A stretch of 64,000 nt of DNA from Myxococcales bacterium (GTDB lineage: Bacteria > Myxococcota_A > Polyangia > Polyangiales > Houyiibacteriaceae): assembly GCA_029863605.1 (NCBI GenBank), contig JAOTVB010000011.1:62001-126000 (forward strand), written 5' to 3'. The notes beneath the pieces are model-generated. The model worked only from the letters and a program-made list of their open reading frames with translations, was not told the DNA's origin and did no database searches. Shown here in pieces: positions 45,101 through 53,514 of this stretch. Positions within the stretch are counted from its first letter, which is position 1. Each line of letters opens with the position of its first letter. The translations under genes and the position numbers were made by a program.

Positions 45101-46789
45101 GGTGGCGTTCCATTCTCGAATCACGCGGTTGTGTTCAGTGTCCGACAGCAGCTGTATCTCTTGAAACGGTGCATCAGGAGCTTCGGCTACGGCTCGCAGC
45201 CAGCGATCCAGGAAGGCAGCTACGCGGTCGGCCTCCGCGAACGAAAGTGAACGCTCATCAAAGTCGATCGTCACGGTTTCAGCCGAGCGATCAATGAGGA
45301 AGGCCAGCCACGCACCGCGAGGGGCTTCAAAGGATGTCACGTCGTCGACATGTCCGATCAGGACCGGGAGAAGGACTCTGTTTTCAATTGCCAGACCCGA
45401 GTCGAGTATTCGGTGGCGCAGGGCCACTTCGTTCAGCAAGGGGCCCCTCTTGCGGCACCGCTCTAGCGTTCCGAAAAGCTGGGCCGAAGCCTCTCTGAAG
45501 CTCACTTCGGCGTGAAAGGCAGGAACCCGCCAAGGGACTTCGGTGCGAAATAAGGCGTGCGCGTCGGCGGCGGTTGACGCGACACCAGGGTCCAGCAAGG
45601 CGACGTCGAAGCCTTCTTGGCGGCTCAGCCGCGAGAGAAACAGCGCGAGAGCCGAAAGCAAGTTGTCCGGAGCCGAATTGTCGTCTCCATCCCTCGGTGC
45701 GGCGACCGTCAGCCGTGCGCGAGGCGAGTGACTCAGGTCTTCCTCGTGGACAGTCCCGAACGGAAACTCGACTCCGTCGAGGGAGGAGAGCGCTTCCACC
45801 CAGCGCTCTTCGGCGCGAGCGGTTGGTTCACCGAGCTCGCTCCACCTCGCTCGCTGTGCGGCGGTGGGGCCAATGCACAAGTCGCCCACCCTCAGACCCA
45901 GGTGCCCGATGGCTTCCGCCGCGGAAAGCTCGGTTCCGCCGAGCGTCCGCAGTCCGCGAAACGCGATGACACCATCCGATGCCTGAAAGGAAAGCGCATC
46001 ACCTTCCAGGCCCAGCAACGTCCCAGGTGGCGAGGAAGCTTCCGTTGTCAAAATCTCCGCCGCGCCGAGCACGATCGCTCGCCCTTGGTGTATTAACTTG
46101 GCGGCACCGAAAGGATTCGCGTACGGGCCAAAGTCTAGAGCTCGAACCAGCCGCGCAGCCTGTTCTGCGGGTGCATCTAGATCGACGGCGCACAGATCCG
46201 GAGGGCGGTGGTAGCGACCGAAGTACTTGCGCGCGCTCAGATCTTGCGGAAGTCGATTGGGTTCGTCCGACTCGAGCTGCTCGACGAGCTCCCCAAAAGC
46301 ATCGATCGCAGCCTCGAAGTTTTTCGCATTCAGTGTGATCGAAGTTTCATCGTCCCGGATCTCAAACCGACGCTCAACGAGCACGTCGCCTTCGTTGATG
46401 CCCCCGGCAATTTCGTGGAAAGACACCCCGTACTCCCGCTCACCGTTGAGCAAGGCCCAAACGGGAGAATACATCCCGGCGTATTCGGGCAGCGGCCCAT
46501 CATGGAAATTAATCGCACTCCGCCGCGCCTTTGCGACGAGCTGATCAGGGAGGATCGCCAGATTTCCGATGCTGAAGATATGGTCCGGTTCGATGTCGGC
46601 CAGCGACTCGGCAAGTGCGTTTCGAAGGGGAATGACGGGGATCGCCTCTTGCCTTGCCCAGCTCACGATCTGAGGCGTGTCGCTCACGACAGCCAGAATC
46701 TCGTGGTTTCGTTCTTGCCAGATCTTTGCGCACTGGATGACGAGAGACTCCTCACCAATGAACACGGCTTTCAATTGTTTCTTTTCCAT
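42101..46789 (-). CDS. NRPS: formyltransferase-like, degenerate C, A(Gly) with inserted monooxygenase, PCP
   Basis: A 1562-residue synthetase. Residues 1-200 form a formyltransferase-like domain (NFHDGPLPEYAG, with Asn94 and His96; the expected catalytic Asp is Asn132 in INEGDVL). About 355-560 is a degenerate condensation half without HHxxxDG. The A domain runs 570-1445: YTSGSTGKPKG (A3), FDISVLE (A4), MYGPTETTIW (A5) and NGKIDRKAL (A10). Between A4 and A5, residues 795-1165 are a luciferase-like monooxygenase (GFGMFFWGNDEG, FVSTPERHF, SGSVVLPLHHPIRVAEEWAVVDNLSDGR). The binding-pocket code DILQMGMIWK is close to the known glycine code DILQLGLIWK. The PCP serine is 1494 (GGHSLL). The PKS gene ends 6 bases upstream. 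No thioesterase is present. Confidence 0.92.
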   Translation of the reverse strand: MEKKQLKAVFIGEESLVIQCAKIWQERNHEILAVVSDTPQIVSWARQEAIPVIPLRNALAESLADIEPDHIFSIGNLAILPDQLVAKARRSAINFHDGPLPEYAGMYSPVWALLNGEREYGVSFHEIAGGINEGDVLVERRFEIRDDETSITLNAKNFEAAIDAFGELVEQLESDEPNRLPQDLSARKYFGRYHRPPDLCAVDLDAPAEQAARLVRALDFGPYANPFGAAKLIHQGRAIVLGAAEILTTEASSPPGTLLGLEGDALSFQASDGVIAFRGLRTLGGTELSAAEAIGHLGLRVGDLCIGPTAAQRARWSELGEPTARAEERWVEALSSLDGVEFPFGTVHEEDLSHSPRARLTVAAPRDGDDNSAPDNLLSALALFLSRLSRQEGFDVALLDPGVASTAADAHALFRTEVPWRVPAFHAEVSFREASAQLFGTLERCRKRGPLLNEVALRHRILDSGLAIENRVLLPVLIGHVDDVTSFEAPRGAWLAFLIDRSAETVTIDFDERSLSFAEADRVAAFLDRWLRAVAEAPDAPFQEIQLLSDTEHNRVIREWNATDRDYPSDQTIVQLFESQVERTPDAEAVVCEGKSYTYRELNARANQLAAHLRDLGVGPDVMVGVHVVRSLDMIVSVYGIMKAGGAYVPLDPSYPRDRIAFMIEDSQVPVVLTQGAIAHQVAGGSAKCISVDTDWDEISAHSKDNVSGGAKPHNLAYVIYTSGSTGKPKGVMVEHRNVVNFFAGMDDDIAHDPPGVWLAVTSLSFDISVLELHWTLCRGFKVLLHVDSDKASAGLRGAGGSGSGKQVGFGMFFWGNDEGPGSGKYELMIEAAKFADANDFAFVSTPERHFHAFGGPFPNPSVVGAALAMVTKNVEIRSGSVVLPLHHPIRVAEEWAVVDNLSDGRVALSIAAGWQPNDFVIRPGAFKNAKARMFEDIEVLRRLWRGESVEFENPLGDNVPTRTLPRPVQPELPLWVTIAGNVKTYEMAGRAGANVLTHLLGQTVEEVAEKIQVYRNARAAAGLDPATGKVTLMLHTLVGEDDNAVRNMVRQPMKDYLKSSVGLVKGFAWSFSAFRRPEGVSRTDDVSLDHLTEEEMDALIEHAFERYYETSGLFGTVERCVQMVHRVREAGIDEIACLIDYGVPTADMYPRLPLIAEVMRKANAAASAAPHADHGLAELVARHGVTHFQCTPSMAKMMTMHDDMRDALAKIGHIMVGGEAFPVSLAHALDDIATGTVTNMYGPTETTIWSSTQRVAGKPGAVHVGKPIANTQFYIVDANLQPTPLGVPGELLIGGDGVTRGYYKRPELTEERFVSLKFTDADRQRAYRTGDLARYLDDGTVDLLGRMDFQVKIRGHRIELGEIETALGQQPGVRECVVTAQPDSGGDLRLVGYVVPDGEGPDDAALREALRARLPEYMVPSVFAQVPSFPLTPNGKIDRKALKPTKQRVKVGDKPAERPSGELESSIAEVWQRVLQISDVGRDHNFFDIGGHSLLAVQVHRDLQQSLEQPVSLTDLYRFPTIASLARYLAGEGPARAIGQATDRGARRRQAMARRRKVRGG

Positions 46790-46795
46790 CGATGC

Positions 46796-49700
46796 CTAAA
46801 TGCGGAGCCCGGAGGTGTGTTGCGGGGCCCCTGATTGAGGTTTGTAACCGTAACCTTGTTGCATTCGTGCCTCGGCCTCTTCGATGCACGCGCGAAGATG
46901 CTCGGCCATGACGCGCACGTTGGGCTCCAGGACCATGCTGTCGTGGTCTCCAGGCATCTCGTGGATCTCTACTTCGGTGCAGTACGGGGACCAACCGTTG
47001 TCGTCCCAAACCCATTCCCGCTCGCTGCTGACGATCCGGCTGTCCCCAAGCACGTACGCGCGATCTAGCTTGGGGCGGAAAAGGACGAGCGGGGCATCTT
47101 GACGTTGAAGCTCATAGCCCTCGAGAGCCTCAAGGAATGCCGTTTCAATAGCCTCGTTCTGGAACTGATCTGGTGTATGTATGGTTTCGGTGCCATTCGT
47201 GTCGAAGCGTTCTTTGAGTTTGGTCACTTCCCACTCGAAGCGGCTCCGTGCCCACTCTGAAAAATACATTGGGCCACGACGTTTCAGTTCCTGCAACTTG
47301 ATCTGTGCCCGATCCCTCAGGGTTAGAGGAGGACTTTGGGGGAGCGGCGTATCGAGTAGAACAAGCAAACCGACCACCTCGCCCGATTCGCGAAGCTGCC
47401 GTGCCATCTCGAACGCTGTGATACCTCCCCCCGAGAAACCGCCGAGCATGTACGGGCCTTCCCGTTGAACGGCTCGAAGCTCTCCGATGTAATCGTTCGC
47501 CATGGCTTCGAAGGTCTCATGCGGAGGCTCGTCTCCATAAAGGCCGCGAGCTTGGAGACCGTAGAAAGGACGCTCAACTCCGACCAGGTTTGCCAGGTGT
47601 CGAAGATTGAGAACGTTTCCAAACATGCCCGCAACGAGGAAAAACGGCGTCCCCGCGGCGTCGACGCGAGGATGCATGGCAACCAAGTGCTTGAAGCGCG
47701 GCCGACGGACCGAGCGTTCGGATACGGGCTCACTCACGGCTCGATCGCCGATGGCGTCTCGAATCATGTTCGCACAACTCTCGATGGTCGGAGCCTCGAA
47801 CAAGACGGAAATCGGGAAATCGACATCGTAAGCCTTTTCAATTCGAGCAAAGAGTCGCACTGCGATGAGCGAGTGCCCCCCCAGGTCGAAGAAGCTATCT
47901 CTAACACCGACTCGATCGACTCCGAGCAATTCCTCCCAAAAACCGACTAGCGTGCGCTCGATGTCGTCGGATGGCGCCTGGTATTCGCTGTCGAGGTCCG
48001 GACGCTCAAACTTCACACCGGCATCGCTCCGCTCGCGGTACTGGCTTTCGGCCTGTTCAATCAAATCGTCGAGATCGAGCGAAGACACGACGACTCGAGG
48101 CCCCGTGCTGGTCGCCAGGACGCGCGCTAGTGCATCCGTGCCCTCTTCGGGCCCGATGCCTTGCTCCATGTTTCGTTGGAGTTGTCGCTCTGCGGGCGTC
48201 CGCTCGTGCGTGGGTGCCGGACCGGTGGTGTCCTCAAACTCCACCTCGGCGCGCGCCGGGGGTGAGGTGAGGTCGATGCCGGTGTCCGCCGCCATCCGCT
48301 TGATCGTGAAGTCTCGAACCTCGACCAGAACCTCGCCTCCCGTCGTGGCTATCGTGACGTCGAACCGGGCAAAATCGCTGGCTGACTGAGATTCATCGGC
48401 CTTGCGCACCCAGCTGACCAACTCGGAGTCGAGATCACCATAGGCTCGCAACTGGCCGTAGGCTACCGGTACCCAGAGCTCCGCACCCCGATAGTCGGCG
48501 ATCAGCTGCATTGCGTATCCGGTGGCAATATCGAGCAATGCCGGATGCAAGCCGTAGGTCTGCGTCTCGTTTCTGAACTCGGCCGGCAGCGACAGCCTAG
48601 CGAGCGCTTCTCCCTCGCCATAGCTGACCTGTCGAAGCACCCGCCAACGAGGCCCAAATTGCATGTGCGCCTCCTGGGGGCTCGGCAGGCCCTCCGGAGC
48701 CGCCGGGACGCGGTCACGCGTGCAACGCGCGTCGATCGCATCTACGTCGATTGTCGGCGGCTGAGAAAGACCATCGAGACGAACATTGGCTTCGGCATGG
48801 AGCTGAAAGCCGCGCCGACCGTCCAGTCGGCACTCGCTCCGAACTTGATAGCTATATCCCTCTTCGGTGTGCTGAAGCAGCACTCGAACCTCGCGGGTCT
48901 CTCCGTCAGGCACGTACAGAGGACGAAGGAAGAAGAGGTTGCTGAGCTCGAATGGTCCCGTTTCACCGAACTCACGAAGAGCGGCACGGACGAGCTCGAC
49001 ATGGCCGGTGCCAGGAACCAGTGCTTCGCCTGCAAGCGTCCTGTGCTGATCCAGAACCCAGTGCGTCTTCGGGGAAAGCTGGGCCGTTAGGATTGTGCGC
49101 CCATGGGCATCGGTCGCGTGTGTATCGATGAGTGGATACTCGATGCGGCAGGGCTGGTATTCGATCTCAGCGCCTTGAGCCGTGTCCGAGAATGCACGCG
49201 CCGCGATGCCAATGTCGCTCCAAATCCCCCAGTTCACGGAGACGACTCGGGTCTTCGCGTCGGACGACTTGCTGCAAGCGAACGCATCGAGGAATGCATT
49301 GGCGGCGACGTAGTCGACCTGGCCCGCAGGGGCGACGATCGCGCTGGTCGATGAAAACAGCACCATGAAGTCCAAGCTTTCGTCTTTGAACAGAGTGTCG
49401 AGAACCAGGGTGCCGTGGATCTTCGCGCTGAAAACACTCTCGATATCGGCTTCGTTCTTCAGCTGAATCAAGTCGTCTCGTACCAACCCTGCTGTGTGAA
49501 AGACGCCGTGAATCGTCCCGAACCGCGCGCGCGCAGCGTCGGCAACATCGGTCATCGCTTGAAGGTTGGAGGCATCCGCGACTGCGAGCATGACTTCGCC
49601 ACCGGCCTCCTCGACCGCGCGAATTCCACGTATCTTGACGCATGTTGGATCGTTGATCGGGTGACGCTTGAGCCACGAGTCCCAATCGTCCCGATCGGGC

Positions 49701-52700
49701 AGCGCTCTCCTCCCGACTAAGACGAGCTTGGCCCCGTGCCGCCGGGCAACGAATTTGGCGAGGTTGAGCCCGAGGTCGCCTGTTCCTCCGGTAATGAGGT
49801 ACACCCCGCCGTCACGTAAGGCATCGAGGGCTCCTTCTGGCGGCGCGGGGAGCCCGAGGGATTCGAAGCGTTGGACATACCGCCCTCCTTCCCGGTACGC
49901 CACGACCGTGTCGACGACTTCCGCTAGGATATCGACCTCCAGCGCTGCGGCGATCTCGTCGAGTGCCGTCTCCTTGCGAGCTCGGCCCACGACGGAACGC
50001 ACTACACTGGCTATCAAATCGCCGAGTGACCGTTCCGCCTTTGGAAGGGTGACGTCGATGCACATGGTTTGAACGCCAGGCATTTCACGTGGAAGAACAC
50101 GGCACGGCCCGAGTACCGTTGCTTTTTCGGGATACGGTAGCGGCTCGCCTAGGACCTGCTGCATGTCGCTAGATACGACGTTCAGACGCAGCGGCACTGG
50201 CACATTCTCGTCGGCGAGCGCCTGCGCTAGGAAAAAGAGACTGTAGAAGCCCACCGCGAGGTTGCGGTGAAAGAAGCTCGAGCCCGGACGAAACGTCTCC
50301 TGTTCCGTGACCAGCCAAAGGTGAACGACGTGGCTCGGCACTCCCCCAGATGCCATCAGGTCACGAACGAGCGCATCGTAGCCGCTTCGCCCGCGTTCCG
50401 GAGACAACGTATATTCGTCCTCGTTCCTCTTGAGAAACCCATCTCCTTCGTGAACGACGATGACTCTGTGCCCTCGTTCGCGAAGACGCCGGCACATTCG
50501 CTGCCCAACGCCAGCCTCGTCCATGAACATCAGCCAAGTCGTTGGCTTCGTGATCGCCAGTGCCCCAGCTGAACTTGGACTCCAGGTTTCACGATGACCC
50601 CAATCTTCAATCGAAGGGATTTTCTTGAGGTGACTAACGTCACGCACCGCAGCAACAGGTGCCTTTGGTTCCAAGAAATAGGGCTTGTGCACGAAGGCAT
50701 AGGTCGGAAGCGATACGCGGCGCCTTCGCTCATCTTTCCAGAGCCTAGCCAGCTCGAAGTCCACACCGGACGCCCACGCCCTGCCGACGCTCGTCAGGAA
50801 GAACGTTGCGTCGGAGATCACGTCGTCGCGACGGGGCAATGACGGTATGATGTTGTGCCGAGGGGAGGCGCTCGGATGTTGGCGGGCCAACGAGCTCAGA
50901 GTTTGGCCCGCTCCGACCTCGAGTAGGACTCGCCCAGGCGTTTCGAGCAGCGTCCCAATCCCCTCGGCGAAGCGCACCCGATGGCGAAGGTGCTCAACCC
51001 AATACCCTGGGTCCTGGGCCTCCGCGTCGGTGATCCAGGTTCCCGAACGATTCGAGACAAACGGGATCTCCGGAGGACTCAGCTCGATACTTTCGAGAAA
51101 GGCTCGAAAGTCGCCCAAGATCGGCTCGAGCATGCGGGAGTGAGCAGCCACCGGCACGGCTACCCGCCGGGTCTCCACGTCACGTTCCGCCAATTTGGTC
51201 TGCAAGCGCTCCACGTTCTCGGTCGAACCGGACACCACGCAGAGATCGGGGGTGTTCACCACGGCAAGATCGCACTCCCCTTCGAGAAGGGGTTCGACCT
51301 CTTCGGCAGGCATGTCCACGCTAAGCATTGCCGACTCGGGAACGCGTTCGAAAAGCACGCCACGAAGATGCACCAGCCTCAGGCAATCATCGAAGCTCAT
51401 GACGCCCGCAACACATGCGGCAGTGTTCTCTCCGACACTGTGGCCAATCAGGGCCCTGGGCTCGATGCCCCAACTCTTCCATAGTTGCGCTAGCGCATAC
51501 TCCACGATGAAAATCGCGGGTAGCTGATGTGGCATACGCTCGAGCTCACGTTCCGCGCTCTCCAGATCCTCGTCGCTCGGGAACCAAAGGGGACGCAAGT
51601 CGACGTCGCAGAGCTCTTTCAGACGCCGGAGCCCGTGGTCGACCTGCTCTCGGAACGCGGGCTCTTCTTCGTAGAGGCGCGCGCCCATCGATGCCTGTTG
51701 GGACCCGCCCCCTGGGAACATGAATGCCACCGACGCTTCACCATCAACGACCGTGTGCCTGAAAAGCCGACGCGGGTCAGCGCTCTCGAGCACGGCCGTT
51801 GCTTCTCCCGATGAGCTCGCGGCGAGTACGCAGCGTTGATCGAAGGCGCGCCTTCCTTTGTGGAGCGTATAGGCGACATCGGCGAGATCGAGCTCCGGTT
51901 GCCCCCGGAGGCACCGTGCGAGACGCTCGACATTTCCGTCGAGTGCCTTCCTGTTGCGGGCGGAGAGTGTCAGCAGCTGCAGGGCCCGCCCCTCGGAAGA
52001 CGGCTGTTGCTCAGGTGCTTCCGAAAGGACGACGTGAGCGTTGGTGCCGCCTACGCCAAGAGAGTTGACGGCAGCGATACGCGGACCCTGCTCGGCTGGC
52101 CAATCCCGAAGCGCGTCGTTGACGACAAAGGGCGTTTGGTCCATCGCCACATTTGGACTGGGTGCCGTATAGTGAAGGCTCGGCGCCATCTTCTTGTGAT
52201 GCAGAGTCAACGCGGTCTTGATCAAACTCGCCACTCCGGCAGCCGTATCGAGGTGTCCGATGTTGGTCTTCACGGAGCCGATCCGACAAAACGCCGTCCG
52301 TTCCGTTCGGGTTCTAAAGGCTTGCGTCAGGGCCTCCACTTCGATCGGATCGCCCATGGTGGTGCCCGTGCCGTGGCACTCGATGTAGCCAATGTCGTCG
52401 GGCGACACCCCGGCAACGGCGTACGCCTCCGCCATCGCTTCGGCCTGTCCGTCCACGCTCGGCGCGAGGTATCCGACTTTGGACGCCCCATCATTGTTGA
52501 TCGCAGACCCACGGATGACAGCGTAGATATGATCGCGATCTTCGACCGCGTCCGCTAGGCGACGCAAGACGACGACGCCCACCCCACTGCCAAACACCGT
52601 GCCAGCCGCTTGAGCATCGAACGCCCGACAGTGCCCATCTGGCGAGAGTATCTCGCTCTCGCGGTACACGTAGCCACGACGATGCGGGATCTCGATCGTC

Positions 52701-53344
52701 ACGCCACCTGCGAGCGCCATGTCGCACTCACCGTTTATGAGACTTTGGCACGCCAGGTGCGTTGCGACCAGAGACGTCGAGCACGCGGTCTGAACGTTGA
52801 CTGCGGGACCTTTTAGGTCGAGCAGGTAGGCCGCACGCGTTACTAGAAAATCCTTATCGTTGCCGGTATGCCGCAGAAGGAACATGCCCACCGAATCGAC
52901 GAGGTCTTGGTTACTACAGAGATTGAAATAGAAGTAGCTGCCCATGCCGCAACCACCGTAAAGCCCAATCTGCCCGTCAAAGTCTTGCGGTACGTGCGCC
53001 GCGTCTTCGAGGGCCTCCCAAGCGCATTCGAGAAAATGCCGATGCTGGGGATCTAGAATCGCGCTTTCCTTTGGGCTGAAACCGAAGAACTCAGCGTCAA
53101 ACAGCTCCATGCCGTCGAGTGGTGCGCCTGCCTTGATGTAGCCAGGCCGCCTAATTGCCTCCAATCTCTCACCCGCATCGACGAGCTCCTGCTCCGTGTA
53201 AGTGCGGATCGACTCGACGCCATCGCAAAGGTTGCGCCAGAATTCTTCGACATTCTGAGCGCCCGGAAATCGCCCGGCCATCCCGACGATCGCGAGATCA
53301 TTATCGTGGGTGTCGTTGGTCACTACGGACTCCGGTGGGCGCAC
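46796..53344 (-). CDS. Type I PKS module: KS-AT-KR-DH-ACP-TE
   Basis: A 2182-residue polyketide synthase (GTG start at 53344). KS: Cys188 in VQTACSTSL, His324 and His364. AT: FMFPGGGSQ and GHSVGE (Ser636), with VAAHS at 732-736, which points to malonyl-CoA. KR: GGTGDLGL near 1186-1193 and Tyr1345 in VDYVAANAF. DH follows KR: His1434 (DQHRTLAG...P, one residue longer than the usual spacing) and Asp1605 (HPALLDIA). ACP: Ser1825 in DLGGHSLI. TE: Ser1971 in GGFSGGG, Asp1998, His2134. A terminal TE means this module ends an assembly line. The NRPS gene follows after 6 bases, so the order NRPS then PKS in chemistry is inferred. Confidence 0.93.
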   Translation of the reverse strand: MRPPESVVTNDTHDNDLAIVGMAGRFPGAQNVEEFWRNLCDGVESIRTYTEQELVDAGERLEAIRRPGYIKAGAPLDGMELFDAEFFGFSPKESAILDPQHRHFLECAWEALEDAAHVPQDFDGQIGLYGGCGMGSYFYFNLCSNQDLVDSVGMFLLRHTGNDKDFLVTRAAYLLDLKGPAVNVQTACSTSLVATHLACQSLINGECDMALAGGVTIEIPHRRGYVYRESEILSPDGHCRAFDAQAAGTVFGSGVGVVVLRRLADAVEDRDHIYAVIRGSAINNDGASKVGYLAPSVDGQAEAMAEAYAVAGVSPDDIGYIECHGTGTTMGDPIEVEALTQAFRTRTERTAFCRIGSVKTNIGHLDTAAGVASLIKTALTLHHKKMAPSLHYTAPSPNVAMDQTPFVVNDALRDWPAEQGPRIAAVNSLGVGGTNAHVVLSEAPEQQPSSEGRALQLLTLSARNRKALDGNVERLARCLRGQPELDLADVAYTLHKGRRAFDQRCVLAASSSGEATAVLESADPRRLFRHTVVDGEASVAFMFPGGGSQQASMGARLYEEEPAFREQVDHGLRRLKELCDVDLRPLWFPSDEDLESAERELERMPHQLPAIFIVEYALAQLWKSWGIEPRALIGHSVGENTAACVAGVMSFDDCLRLVHLRGVLFERVPESAMLSVDMPAEEVEPLLEGECDLAVVNTPDLCVVSGSTENVERLQTKLAERDVETRRVAVPVAAHSRMLEPILGDFRAFLESIELSPPEIPFVSNRSGTWITDAEAQDPGYWVEHLRHRVRFAEGIGTLLETPGRVLLEVGAGQTLSSLARQHPSASPRHNIIPSLPRRDDVISDATFFLTSVGRAWASGVDFELARLWKDERRRRVSLPTYAFVHKPYFLEPKAPVAAVRDVSHLKKIPSIEDWGHRETWSPSSAGALAITKPTTWLMFMDEAGVGQRMCRRLRERGHRVIVVHEGDGFLKRNEDEYTLSPERGRSGYDALVRDLMASGGVPSHVVHLWLVTEQETFRPGSSFFHRNLAVGFYSLFFLAQALADENVPVPLRLNVVSSDMQQVLGEPLPYPEKATVLGPCRVLPREMPGVQTMCIDVTLPKAERSLGDLIASVVRSVVGRARKETALDEIAAALEVDILAEVVDTVVAYREGGRYVQRFESLGLPAPPEGALDALRDGGVYLITGGTGDLGLNLAKFVARRHGAKLVLVGRRALPDRDDWDSWLKRHPINDPTCVKIRGIRAVEEAGGEVMLAVADASNLQAMTDVADAARARFGTIHGVFHTAGLVRDDLIQLKNEADIESVFSAKIHGTLVLDTLFKDESLDFMVLFSSTSAIVAPAGQVDYVAANAFLDAFACSKSSDAKTRVVSVNWGIWSDIGIAARAFSDTAQGAEIEYQPCRIEYPLIDTHATDAHGRTILTAQLSPKTHWVLDQHRTLAGEALVPGTGHVELVRAALREFGETGPFELSNLFFLRPLYVPDGETREVRVLLQHTEEGYSYQVRSECRLDGRRGFQLHAEANVRLDGLSQPPTIDVDAIDARCTRDRVPAAPEGLPSPQEAHMQFGPRWRVLRQVSYGEGEALARLSLPAEFRNETQTYGLHPALLDIATGYAMQLIADYRGAELWVPVAYGQLRAYGDLDSELVSWVRKADESQSASDFARFDVTIATTGGEVLVEVRDFTIKRMAADTGIDLTSPPARAEVEFEDTTGPAPTHERTPAERQLQRNMEQGIGPEEGTDALARVLATSTGPRVVVSSLDLDDLIEQAESQYRERSDAGVKFERPDLDSEYQAPSDDIERTLVGFWEELLGVDRVGVRDSFFDLGGHSLIAVRLFARIEKAYDVDFPISVLFEAPTIESCANMIRDAIGDRAVSEPVSERSVRRPRFKHLVAMHPRVDAAGTPFFLVAGMFGNVLNLRHLANLVGVERPFYGLQARGLYGDEPPHETFEAMANDYIGELRAVQREGPYMLGGFSGGGITAFEMARQLRESGEVVGLLVLLDTPLPQSPPLTLRDRAQIKLQELKRRGPMYFSEWARSRFEWEVTKLKERFDTNGTETIHTPDQFQNEAIETAFLEALEGYELQRQDAPLVLFRPKLDRAYVLGDSRIVSSEREWVWDDNGWSPYCTEVEIHEMPGDHDSMVLEPNVRVMAEHLRACIEEAEARMQQGYGYKPQSGAPQHTSGLRI

Positions 53345-53457
53345 TGTCGGTCAGTCTAGTGTTTGCCCCGAGAACTGGCAACGAGCCCCGGTTTTCGCCA
53401 AGCAAGAGCCACATTGGCACCCGTCGGAAGCGAGGCCTTACTGTGATGGCCCCAACA

Positions 53458-53487
53458 AATTTACTTGCGAACGGATCCGCGAGCCAA
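53458..53487 (-). promoter_or_regulatory. Possible sigma-70-like promoter for PKS-NRPS operon
   Basis: On the minus strand, TTGGCT (53482-53487) and TAAATT (53458-53463) with an 18-base spacer, each matching the sigma-70 consensus at four of six positions. It lies in the 170-base gap upstream of the PKS. Weak matches like this are common by chance. Confidence 0.25.
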
Positions 53488-53514
53488 ACCGATCGGTAGT
53501 TGCTCGCGTGACGC

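Noticed and set aside
46208..46834. Long plus-strand open frame opposite the NRPS formyltransferase domain.
   Set aside because: It has no recognisable motif, and the minus-strand NRPS has continuous domain evidence.
53458..53487. Stronger claim that the PKS promoter is established.
   Set aside because: Only 4 of 6 matches in each box; kept as a low-confidence feature rather than a finding.
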